Shown: piece by piece, positions 1-10,149 of the stretch
How positions within the stretch are numbered: position 1 is the stretch's first letter
Layout: each line of letters opens with the position of its first letter
Assembly (NCBI GenBank): GCA_947561395.2
Contig: OX387187.1
Location: forward strand, 29,183,829 to 29,247,828
Length of the DNA: 64,000 bases
DNA from: Buxus sempervirens
Taxonomy: Eukaryota > Streptophyta > Magnoliopsida > Buxales > Buxaceae
Reading direction: 5' to 3'
Position numbers and translations under genes: made by a program
The notes under the pieces: generated by a model
The model's input: the letters and a program-made list of their open reading frames with translations, nothing else
The model's database searches: none
What the model was told of the DNA's origin: nothing

Positions 1-1014
1 AGAGAACCCCCATAAAGCCGCTTGTAAGTAAACTTTCTCTAGGTTGTGCTCATTAAATGACTTTTGTTGGGTCATAAAATGGGTATTGGACGTTCCCATT
101 TTTTTCCCTTGGCACCAAGTATTGGAAAATTTCATATGGGGAAAAACTAGAATATAACAATGGAGAGAGAGAGAAGGATGAAAAGGTGGGAGGTCGTTCC
201 TGTGGTTCCTACCTTCATCCTTGTTTCCAAGAATATGATCTGGGAGAGAAGAGGGGGCACAAAGGGAGTTGATGATTTGGAAGCTTGCTCTTAAATTTAT
301 GCACATGGGAAGAAGGCTGTCTATTTGGGGCTTCATTTTCTTCTTTACTGGAGAGGAGATATGCTTTGGTCGACCCAACAGAAGGTGCCCCACGCTAGCG
401 TACCTTTCACTAATCTTGTCTTAATAGACCCAAAACATATTGGGACCATGTGCTCCTCAGGGTCCTACAAAACCAAGTACCAAACTCAAAATTGTCAGGA
501 GGCTTGATAAATTATAAGTCTTCTTTTCACTAATGTTAAGTTAGAGATCTGATCTCATGATTTTTTTTGGAGGGGAGCCACTAAATAATATGAAATTCCT
601 AGATATATTGGAGACCGATTCTTCTTTTATAGCTTCCCTGTGCCCATTGTGTTACGTTCGTATGAACGTTACACGTGTCCCATTAGATGGGCCCCACGAA
701 TAAAGACGCAAACGTCTAACTCTAACACTCGTTTCAAAAGTTTTTTGAATTAAAATAAAAGTTAACTCAAAATGCTTGGGCGCACCATTTTTTTCAACAT
801 TTTAAATCTAAAAACTAGCTCCTTTCACTTGGCACCCAGAGGAATGACATTTTTGACAGATTTTGGTCGATTCAGCCCACCGTTCTTAGCATCTTTCTGG
901 GGAGTTTATTGTTAGCATACTTTTGGGGAATCAAGTCTTGCCATTGTTTGCCTCTTTTATAGAGGGTTCTTTAATCGAATCGAGTTACAAGAATGACATA
1001 AGCATCTTATTCAT
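1..1014. other. intergenic, nothing recognised
   Basis: This is AT-rich sequence with only short open frames (the longest is about 70 codons) and no domain or splice pattern I recognise. A short inverted motif, ACGTTCGTATGAACGT, lies near 655-670. I see no support for a gene. Confidence 0.5.
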
Positions 1015-1575
1015 TGTCATCTACTCGTTTGACTTAACGTTTTTGTTATACAATCTTTTTATTCGCATATACCAATTCTTCATTGGCTATATACCATTTT
1101 TTAATCAAATATACCGGGCTATTCATTGTCTCATACTAGCTTGACGCAATGTTTTTGTTACACAATCTTTTTATTTTCATATACCAATTATTCATCGGCT
1201 ATATAACAATTTTTCATCAAATATACCAGACTATTCATCGTCACATACTAGCTTGATATAACATTTTTGTTGCACTATCTTCCCATGTCATATACCAATT
1301 CTCGCATATATACCTGTTTTTCATCAAGTATACCAGTGTATTCATCGTTGCACCCTAGCTTGATCCATCGTTTTTATACACAAGTTTTTTATTCTCATAT
1401 ACTAATTATTCATCGGCTATATACCATTTTTTTTATCAAATATACCAGGCTATTCATGGACGTATACCAGCTTGATGTTAACATTTTTTTTTCACTATCT
1501 TCCCTTGTTATATACCAATTACTCATCGCATATCTATTTGTTATCAAATATACCAGCGTATTCATCGTCATATAA
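1015..1575. repeat. five-copy degenerate tandem repeat, two alternating subtypes
   Basis: About five units of roughly 110 bp start near 1018, 1130, 1244, 1350 and 1462. Each runs from a segment like CTAGCTTGA, through a T-rich stretch and CATATACCAATT, to AAATATACCAG and TATTCATCGT. Two subtypes are visible: one has the segment CGGCTATATACCA, the other has CACTATCTTCCC and a shortened middle. The order reads A-A-B-A-B, so part of the array may have grown by dimer duplication. The open frames inside (923-1144 and 1267-1575) are products of the repeat, not genes. Confidence 0.75.
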
Positions 1576-1700
1576 CGTTTTTCAATTAAACAGAAGAGGA
1601 AGTAGAGAGAGAAAGAGAGAGATCTGACAATTACCTATTGGGTGGTTGTAGAACAGACATAATAGTAGATTGCGGTTGCAAGTTTCTAATTGCGTTGCAG

Positions 1701-2123
1701 GTGGGACTCAAAAGCAAATCATTTCGCAAAAAATAAAAAATAAAAAAAATATTCACTTATCTTTTCCTCCTTCTCTTTTGCAAAAGGAGGTCTAACAGAG
1801 CGTCGAACAGGGTACGAAATAGTCGCAAAGCATGAAGAGAATGGATTTTGTTAATTTTTTGGTGCGTAACTAGGGTTTTGATTGCCATGTTTATATTTTG
1901 CAGATAGATTTCGATAGTTTAGAAGAAGTTCGATGGTGCAGAAAGTGGTTATGTTTGGGATTTTTAACTTATTCTGCAACTTTTCTTTTTGTGGTGGTGT
2001 TCTCATTGTCATGGCTTCGACCGACTCAGAATCAGTTGCAAAAGAGAAGGAGAAAAAGATAAGTGAATATTTTTTTTATTTTTTATTTTTTGCAAAATGA
2101 TTTGCTTTTTAGTCGGCTTCCAC
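1701..2123. repeat. foldback (MITE-like) element with ~80 bp inverted arms
   Basis: The arms 1701-1783 and 2036-2123 are near-perfect inverted copies. They share GTGG at the outer end, GCAAATCATTT, a long A/T tract, ATTCACTTATCTTTT and CTTCTCTTTTGCAA. The loop is about 250 bp with no coding capacity. No convincing target-site duplication was found, so the family is unknown. It could be a MITE or a simple inverted duplication. Confidence 0.7.
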
Positions 2124-3183
2124 ATGTGTTATGATTGTATGCTGGCATGTGGTTGCGATTTATTGGTAGCCCGGACGGTGTAGATACCGGTTTCTTCAAC
2201 TCTTTTTAATGTTATTAATAGATATGGATTAGTCGTTTAGGTTTTTTTCATTCCACTGCATCTTTGTATTAGCTGCGAACAGGTAGTGTAATTTTTTCTT
2301 CACTCTATGTGTTCAAATTCTGGTTTCTTTTTGTTTTGTTGTTATCTTTGTTCTGGAAAATGATGTAGATAAGGGTTTTAATTGGATTTTACAAGTTCCT
2401 TTATGTCTCTATAACCGTTAATTTTACTGAAATGCTTTTTTCTAATACAGGCATGAACTCCTAGAGAAACGTAGTGACAATTGGTTTTGAGTTATAAGTT
2501 ATACTTGAAAGTATAGATTAGGTCTCTTTTTAGAGTGAATCTAAATAATCATCTGTTTTGAAGATACAACATATATTTCATAAACTGAAGCTTTTGTAGG
2601 CTTTCATAACTTTTGTTTTTCCTTTCTAATTTTTATAATGTTGAAACTATAATCTTGCACTTTTAATTTTCGTAAGAAATTTCAGCTTTACAATAAATTT
2701 AATTTTCAGTTGCTATGCAGTATCTAGGATAAAATTGAAATATCAATTATGAATTCTCTACTTTCAGGCAATAACTGATTTTACTTGTTCTATATAAGTT
2801 TCGAAGAATCAAGGCACATGAAAATTTAAAACTGAACCAAAGTGTATCTATATTTGATTCCAGATTTATAGATAAAGCAGAATTCAATCATATTTTATCT
2901 AGATAATAAAGATAACACCCTTACATTGTTATAAATAATTTGAGTAACCTGTACGTGTATGTCTAGCAGGGAAAACTCTCCCATATATCTGTGAAAAGGT
3001 CTATGATATTTTTTCCCATATATTGATATACTAACTTACATACAATTGGGCACAGTGTTGGGTGTGGGGATGTTCTTAGTTACCACATCTGTTTAATCCC
3101 TGATCATAGGATTCAACAACTCAATGAAGAAAATTTAAGACACATTTTTCATCACTAAAAATGTGGTCAAGAAATACATAATA
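2124..3183. other. intergenic, nothing recognised
   Basis: This AT-rich stretch has no frame above about 60 codons and no recognisable exon. The last 60 bases (a motif like TTTAAGACACATTTTTCATC followed by ACATAATAGTAAA) recur at 5247-5307 on the far side of the solo LTR, so the LTR landed in a small local duplication. Confidence 0.5.
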
Positions 3184-3188
3184 GTAAA

Positions 3189-5235
3189 TGTGCGCACCTA
3201 AACCTGGCCTAGCTCGCACACGGGGCGCACCTTCAGTGCGTGCCTCGGGACATTCGGAGTCGCCACTGCCTAAGAGGTGCAGGCAGACACGGTGTTTGCC
3301 CTATCCGGGTCTAAGTCTGGTCTGCGGTTTTTCAGAGTTCTAGCTAAGTCATCGGTTACGTCCGGGGAAGCCCTAAGACACCCCGGCCCGCCCCGTCGGT
3401 TTGACGGGTCCCTCGGGTCTCCCTGGTTTTTGAGTCAAGCTCACCCTTCCTAGACCAGCATGTTGCTTTATTTGGCCTGGTGGGACCCTCTGAAGGTGTG
3501 GGTCCCTTTTATTTGGATTTTATCTTTTTTTTTATTTACCTAAGTGAAATGGGTCGGACTCGGGTCCCGTTGGAAGACCTGTGGGCTGCCATGGTTGGGC
3601 TTTGGGCCCTGTTGGGTTATTGGGTAACCCATTTGGTTATTTATTAAATTAAACTATTTACACATACAATGGGCTTAGTGGGCTTGGATTTGGCCCATTA
3701 GCCAAGGGTCAAGGGGCCTGGGCCTGTTTATTGAAAACAGGCCTGGTATAGGCCAGTCAAAAGTGGGCCCCACAAGTGAGCCCTAGGTGCCTTGGTGGGC
3801 CCATGGTCCATGGAGGGCTAAGAATAGCCCAACCAACTTCTTGGGTCGGTTTAAACTGGCTTAGGTCGGAATAGATCCAACCGGGCGGAAAATTACATTT
3901 TTTATGTTACTTTTACATCTGCTTGTATTTTCTATACGGTCCAGCCGTGCCCTTGAACGAAATCCAGTTTGGCTTGCCCGTGAAGCAAACACGGTCCCGA
4001 CTGGACCGTTCTGAGTTTACGGGCGCAGTTGGTTTTACATTTTTTGCCGCCGATTCTGCTTGGGATCACTCCGGCGACTTTCTCAGGTGTTCCGGCAACC
4101 TTTGTGATGGATCTAGTGCCTTCTGTCACAGCACATTCACTTCATTTGCCTCTTCAAGTCTTCTTTTTCCTTATTTTTGCCAAGCCACTTTTGGCTCCTT
4201 GGTTTGTTCCTCCGATGATTCCGGCAGCGCTTCCGCGTCTCCGTGGATTCCTCAATTAGGTTTTGGAAAAGGTCTTGAGGGGTTGTTTATGCTTACAGAG
4301 TAAAAGGGTGGATTTCAAGCAGCATCTCAGGGGCAAAATGGGTATTTGGTATTTGGGATTGGGGTGGCAGGACTTGGGCAGGGGTTGGACGTGGGAAACA
4401 TGAAAGAAGAAAAGGGAAGAGGCCTGGAGGAGGCTTGTTGAAATGAGGGGGGTGGCCTCTCTATTTATAGGCAAAAAGGGGCGTGCCCGTATTTGAAGTA
4501 CGGGTGTGCCTTGCCCGTACTTCAAGTACGAGCGTGCCTTGCCCGTAATTCAAATACGGGCGAAAAACGCACATTTGTAAATCTCGCAGAATCGGCTGTA
4601 CGGGACGTGTCCCGACGTACAGCGACGCGTGTCTTCTTCCAGAAGCTTGCCCGTATTTCAAATACGGGCATGCCCTGCCCGTAATTGAAATACGGTCCAG
4701 CACGTTTTTAAAATGTTTGGATTTCAAACCTTTATTCAATTTGGTTTTTTGCAAGATTTTTATTCTATTTTTCCGATTATTTTATTAAAAGCGAGATTCT
4801 CTTTATTAAAATATTATTAAACACTTTTATCTTATTTATTTTGTTGGTTTATTCCATTTTTGCTGCCTTTTTGCCACATGGGCAGTTTTTCTGAAACTTC
4901 AACCGCTCATAACTTATTTGTCCGGTGTCCGATTTCAGCAAACTTAGTGTCGTTGGAATCGGCCCGAAACCACCTATCCATTGGGATCAAGTTTGTCAGT
5001 TGAATTGGGGTTGAGCAAAAAGTCACCCCAAAAGTTTGACCAACTCATAATTTTCTCATCTGGACTCCGATTCCAGCAAATTCAGTTGCGTATGAACCGT
5101 GTCGAAATGCTCTTTTTAATCAGATGAAGTTTGATGGCCAAATTTATTTGAATCAAAAAGTCAATTTTTTGACCCCCTCAGGGTTTGACTTTTCATTTTT
5201 CTTTATTTCGGGGGTGCAAAAATCAGGTGCTAACA
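3189..5235 (+). mobile_element. 2.05 kb solo LTR (long-LTR retrotransposon), TSD GTAAA
   Basis: It starts TGTGCGCACC and ends GGTGCTAACA (canonical TG...CA). It is flanked by the direct 5 bp duplication GTAAA at 3184-3188 and 5236-5240. No internal domain is present, so this is a solo LTR left by recombination of a longer element. Near the 5' end it has GAGTCGCCACTG, a motif also present (as GAGTTGCCACC) in the solo LTR at 53765. A TATA-like CTATTTATAGGC lies at 4461-4472, followed by five short palindromes of the type CCCGTATTTCAAATACGGG (4486-4695). It is noticeably more GC-rich than its surroundings. A long-LTR Ty3 lineage (Tat/Ogre-like) is possible but unproven. The open frames inside it are not genes. 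Confidence 0.88.
4486..4695. repeat. five short palindromes inside the LTR
   Basis: Copies lie at 4486-4504, 4514-4532, 4542-4560, 4650-4668 and 4678-4695. Each has arms CCCGTA and TACGGG (some with one mismatch) around a 7 bp centre. The spacing is uneven, and a second GC-rich inverted motif (GTACGGGACGTGTCCCGACGTAC) interrupts the series near 4597-4620. All lie just downstream of the TATA-like motif, so they would be in the transcribed leader of the LTR. Confidence 0.8.
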
Positions 5236-5759
5236 GTAAACTAAAAATTTAAGACACATTTTTCATCCACCTTGTTTGCCTCTTGCTAGAGTACATAATA
5301 GTAAACTATTTTATATGTAGTCAAGAAGTCAATGCCCTGATTTTCTATCAGTTAATTTGTTTTAATTTTATAGCCCATTTACGTGCCATTAAGAGGCTTG
5401 GGACACTTTAATTAACTCCTAAATGTACAAGACTCAATAACACAAGATGGTGATCTGGGTGGCTTAAGATTGGGAGGGATTCTTCTGCCAACCGATGGAA
5501 TAAACCATAATATTTTTGGTGGATGGTGGGTTTATCCCAAGTTATATTTCTTTGTATAAACATAAATAATGTTTGATTAGTTTTATTTTGTATGTATACA
5601 ATAAATATGAAATAAATGAAAGCAACTTTATTTTGAAGCTGTGGACATTTAAATGTGCTTTGACTATGTTCTCTTAAAAGTTACTATTATAAGGGACTTT
5701 AATATTGTGTTGTTTTGATAGGGCATTTTTATAGCATTGATAGGGAGAAAAAGAAGGAT

Positions 5760-6510
5760 TTGCGTGTTTGTGCAAAGCAGTAAGTAATTTGTATTTTGAC
5801 ATCCTTTTGTCTATTTATATATATTAGGAACTATTCTTTTCACATATGTAGATGTCTTGATTTATTGAAATATATTTTTGCTTTATTTAATTTAACATTT
5901 GTTATACTTAGTTACTACCTTCTGTTAGTTTGTTTGTGCAAATACTTTTTCTGCTTATGTTTAATTTTTCTACACCATAAAATGATGCTTTCTAGGAATG
6001 GATTTGTGACTAATGTAAGTGTTGTTGTTGTTTATTTCTTGTTCTGATATCTTCTTCTAAAATTTTATACATTTGTATTTAAATTTTTGATGTGCTTGTT
6101 TATATTGTGTTGCAAGTACTATTTTCTTCTACTTATGTTTAGTTTGTCTATGCAATAAAGGTATGCTTTATAAGAATGGATATATACAAATTTATTGCAG
6201 GGAAACGAAGGCTTTCTTGTTTGCAAAAAAAAAAGTTAGTAATTTATATGTCAACATGCTTTTCTCTATTAATATTAACTATTATTCTGTTACAAATTTC
6301 TTTTTTGGTTTCACATATTGTATTACAAATTCCATCTTGATTTATTTGTATACATTTTTCTTTTGCTATTTCATATTTGTAATGCTTAGTTAGTATCTCC
6401 AAATTTTTTGTATAAACAAACATATATATATATATATATATATATATTTTACTTCTGTTTATGTTCAGTTTATTTATGCCATAAAGTTATGCTTCATATA
6501 CGTGAATCTT
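5760..6510 (+). repeat. diverged tandem duplication upstream of the dsRBD ORF
   Basis: Two units can be aligned, about 5760-6010 and about 6200-6510. Each begins TGTTTG(T)GCAAA followed by GTAAGTAATTT or GTTAGTAATTT, and ends TTATGTTTAATTTTTCTAC..CCATAAAATGATGCTT or a close variant. A partial third copy sits at 6129-6180. A TA microsatellite at 6422-6447 lengthens the last copy. Donor-like GTAAGT sequences recur in the copies, so these could be duplicated non-coding exons or introns, but no reading frame supports an exon. Confidence 0.55.
6422..6447. repeat. (TA)n microsatellite
   Basis: An uninterrupted TA run of about 13 units inside the tandem duplication upstream of the dsRBD ORF. Confidence 0.95.
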
Positions 6511-6821
6511 TAAAAAAATGATGTTTGCTTAGTTGTATTTTGTATTTATTTTGTATTTTGTATTCATGTAGTGTCAACTGGTATGGATTAAATATTATAG
6601 TTATCTGTCATTTTTTAGTTCTTCTTCTATAAAATACGAAAACATTAGATCAACTCAGTTTTGGGTTGGAACCTCAATTAAACAACACCAAACTAAAACC
6701 TTAACCATAAAGCACAAACATCTAAATTGATATGGAAAACAACATTTGGAGTTTATTTTTTAGATCCTTCTTTTCAATTCTATATTCTCTTATTCTTTCT
6801 TTTTTATGATAAATTATAGAT

Positions 6822-7283
6822 ATGGAAAATACACTCAACTCAAAGAATGTCATGCAAGAAATGTGTCAGAAGTATAAGATCAATTTACCAGTTTACAATC
6901 ACATTACAGAAGGTGATGCACACCAACTGTTTTTCCAATCAACGGTTATTGTGGGTGAAGTTTCATACGTAGGAGCATGGGGCAGAAATAAGAAAGAAGA
7001 TGAAAAATCTGCAGCAGATGTTGCCGCTGATGTATTAAATTCAAAAGGAGTTCCCAGTATGCTTGATCTAGTGATTGTTGATTTGAAGAAGCAACTGAAT
7101 GAAGCTAGAATTGAAATATCTGAAATTAAGAAATATGTGAGTTATTTAGAAGAAAAGTTACAAAAAAGTGAAGACCGTGTAATGGCATTGGAATCAAAAA
7201 TCCAAGATTCGAATAAAACAATATTAGAATATATGAACGAGAACCAGATGCTAGCTGAATGGCTTGAACAAATGGATATTTGA
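6822..7283 (+). CDS. dsRNA-binding-domain protein with C-terminal coiled coil
   Basis: A frame of 153 residues. Residues about 6-73 fit a double-stranded-RNA-binding domain: an N-terminal helix with NVMQEMCQKY, the loop LPVYNHITEGDAHQ, strands ending in FFQSTVIVGEVSYVG, and the last helix KKEDEKSAADVAADVL, which holds the conserved KK-E-AA signature that contacts the RNA backbone. Residues about 80-150 form heptad-rich coiled coil (LKKQLNEARIEISEIKKYV, LEEKLQKSE, ALESKI), suggesting dimerisation. The family normally binds dsRNA in small-RNA or RNA-processing pathways; here that role is inferred from the domain only. The ATG is preceded by TTATAG, a possible 3' splice site, so this may be the last exon of a longer gene, perhaps with a second dsRBD upstream that I could not find. 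It is shorter than the usual plant DRB proteins, which carry two dsRBDs. The codons look ordinary and no defects are visible. Confidence 0.7.
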   Translation: MENTLNSKNVMQEMCQKYKINLPVYNHITEGDAHQLFFQSTVIVGEVSYVGAWGRNKKEDEKSAADVAADVLNSKGVPSMLDLVIVDLKKQLNEARIEISEIKKYVSYLEEKLQKSEDRVMALESKIQDSNKTILEYMNENQMLAEWLEQMDI

Positions 7284-8785
7284 AGGAACAAATTTTTTTG
7301 TTTAGGTAAATTCTAATGTTAGTTGGTTTTGCTTTATCGTAATGGAATATGAAGATAGGACACCTGTAGGTCCTCTTTATGTAAATAGCTTTGTTAATTT
7401 TAATTTCATTTAACATCGTCGTCATGTAGGTCTCTGTTCATACTCATTGTCGAGGGATATGAGTATATGCGAGGCCAAACCATGTTCCAAAAGCTGAACG
7501 TTATATCAATTCAGTAAAGTTTATCAAATGCGTGAACAACGGTTTGCTCGTAGATAGAAAGTAGTAAAGAACTTTTTGTAATGCACACCTGCTGTATATG
7601 CTTTGTACATATGGATTAGGTCAAAGCTACTGTTTGTAATTAGTGCCCTTATGATAATTGTAGCACACTTGGTCGTGCACTTATTTCATAAGTATGTCTA
7701 CATCACAAAATGTTGCCTTTTTTGTTATATGTAATAGATATGAGCAAGTAACAAATTGCTCTTTTTTTGTTATACATACGAGCAAACAACAATTTGCTCT
7801 TTTTTTGTTATGTCTGTATGTAATCTTGTAAATACCTCTTTCATAAGTCAATAAGAACCTCGCCCTTTTTGCATCTATTTGTAATTACATTAAGCACAAT
7901 ATATTTCAGAAAAAAGAACAAAATATCTTGTTAGAAAAATAAAAAGAGCAATTTACAACTTGCTGCTACAAATTTATAAAATGCTTTCATTTGGAGTGTG
8001 CAAATCAACAGTAAGTTTACTCTGCTTTTTATTTTATTTCCTTCATGGTTTTGTATATCTCATATCTATAACAAACTTGAACATTGCATGTGCATGCACT
8101 CTGATTGGGTCCGTTTGAGAGAAAGGAGAGATTAAATGTAGCAAAACAAACAGCAAAGCTATTTATTTTCACAAAAAATAAAATTGTTTTAATGGAAAAG
8201 TGTAAATTCCAATGTACATGCAATGTATACAAGGACTAAAAGTTGGTTTGCAGAAGCTATATGTTATGTATAAAAAGAAGTCCAGCTCTTTTACAAGGGA
8301 GTGAAAATAGGACTCCCAAACTTTGGTATAATAGCTTCCAGGTTAATAGCGAACGTCATTCATTCGCAATCTAAACTAAAGCTTCAAAAGTACAATAGTT
8401 TATCTCTTTCTATATTTGTTTGAACAGAGACCTGCTTTGATCCTTTCTTAGGTAACATCTTTCCTAGAACTGAAAATAAGATTGATTGCCCAGTCAGCTA
8501 CCTAGGAACGTAGGTGCTCACCATTTTGCAAAATGGAATATGTTCCTCTATATTTTTGTGTAGATACATTTTGTTGACTTTCCTGCTTTGTCAATCCAAA
8601 ATCCGATTCGCAAATTTGTGGCGTATTTGCTTTCAAAGGGTGATTGTTTTTTCTTGCCACTCTTTTGTTACATTTTACACATTGATGCTCTTATATACTG
8701 TCATTTGGAAACAGGATACAGTGCAGCAAATATGTTTAATTTTTCTTTGTTGAAACAAAAAATATGTTTAATGCACTACACTAAT
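7284..8785. other. intergenic between the dsRBD gene and the DNMT2 fragment
   Basis: AT-rich. It presumably includes the 3' untranslated region of the dsRBD gene. A short triplicated T-rich motif (CAAATTGCTCTTTTTTTGTTAT and variants) lies at about 7750-7815. No upstream DNMT2 exons (catalytic PCQ loop, ENV motif) were found here. Confidence 0.5.
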
Positions 8786-10149
8786 TTTGAAAATTTTATT
8801 GAATTCAAGATTTCTGGCAGCCAATGTGATTCCTTACATGAGTCCAATTTCTCTTCAGTTGTTTCTGAAGCTTTGGAGAAAGAAGATGATGGAAATGTTT
8901 CTGGAGTATTCGACCAGTACTTTGTCCCTCTGAGCTTGATTGAGAGGTGGGGAAGTGCCATGGGTATCCTTGTCTTTTCTATAGATTGCCAAGTACCATT
9001 AATGAGTTAATTGTTATGTTTTCATACTATATAACCATGTGTTTGTTTGAAAAGAAATCCTTAAAAGTGACTCAAATATTGTATATCCCGATTCAAAACG
9101 TTGTTGTTGTTTCACAAAAAGCTATTATCGACATGTCAAGGGTACTGGCTCTCTCTTGGCAACCAGACAAGTAGGATTCTTGTTTAGACATGCAGACCAT
9201 TTGTTGAATATTTGTCTATATTTTCTTTTCCTTCACTTCGTGCAAAACAATTCTCAGTTTCCATTTCTTATCCTTCTTCTGGTGTTCTTGATGTCTTTTT
9301 TTTCCTCATGTTATGCACAAAAAATTCATGGCATGCAGCTGGAGAACAAGGGTAAAGCATGTTCATTGCAGGAGCAGTGCCTTAGATATTTCACCCCTAA
9401 AGAGGTACGTACAGTCCCTTGTTGTATCTTGTTTTTGTATTCCTTTATTTGCTATAGGTTACCAATTTAAATCATTCAAATGTAAATGGCAATTTTTTAA
9501 CGCCACCAGGTTGCTAATTTGCATTCTTTCCCTGTGGATTCCCAGTTCCCACATCACATCAACCTTAGACAGAGGTATGTTTTGTTTTCTTTATATTTTC
9601 ATTTATTTCATGAGGATAGGTAAGCGGGAAAAGCATGGCTGTTAGTTCTAATGTTTTATATGTCTTGCTACTGATGGGATGTATTGGAATCATGGTTGTG
9701 AAAATCATCTTGGATGCACAACTCTTCCTCTTCTCATTTTTTATTGCTTCGACAACTGTAATCAGAAACTTTTGCAACAAATTTTCCTTTTCCTGATAGG
9801 TTTTCATTTTGTGGGTGTCTTCCATTTATGATCAATGTGTTCAAATAATGAGTCACACTTGAATGACTCATTCAAAGTTGATATCAGTCTTTTTTCATTT
9901 TCTAATTATTGTTACTATTCAGATCTTAACTTTATTTGATTAGTTGCACGTATTACAACAGAATCATTGTTGGCTGGAATAATCTTACATTGGCTCCTCT
10001 AAACTGATTTTATTAAATTTAGCTCTCAATTTTCCTCAGGAAGTAAGCTGAGACTGCTTTTTTCCTGTAGGTATGCTCTGCTAGGTAATAGTTTAAGTGT
10101 AGCAGTGGTTGCTCCCTTAATCCGTTGTCTATTCACTGAGCCGCATTAA
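8786..10149 (+). pseudogene. DNMT2: 3' half of DNMT2 (tRNA cytosine-5 methyltransferase), truncated
   Basis: Five exon-like blocks encode about 160 residues matching the C-terminal part of plant DNMT2/TRDMT1, which methylates C38 of tRNA-Asp. They are 8786-8963 (target-recognition region, ends LIERWGSAM), 9076-9170 (IVYPDSKRCCCFTKSYYRHVKGTGS), 9339-9404 (EQCLRYFTPKE), 9510-9574 (VANLHSFPVDSQFPHHI) and 10071-10149 (YALLGNSLSVAVVAPLI, then TAA). The FTPKE and GNSLSVAVVAP segments are conserved methyltransferase motifs IX and X. Splice sites GT/AG fit for most introns. However, the frame-consistent 3' site before the second block ends in AA at 9074-9075, not AG. The nearest AG, at 9065-9066, would shift the frame. 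The first block has no good acceptor. The N-terminal catalytic half (motifs I, IV, VI) is absent upstream, so the product could not be active. It is most likely a decayed gene fragment. Confidence 0.82.

Noticed and set aside
3923-4754. Frames of 65-126 codons on both strands
   Set aside because: They lie wholly within the solo LTR and arise from its GC-rich sequence and palindromes; no domain is visible.
8588-8785. The open frame preceding the first DNMT2-like block
   Set aside because: Similarity to DNMT2 begins only at about 8786; the upstream translation is hydrophobic and intron-like.
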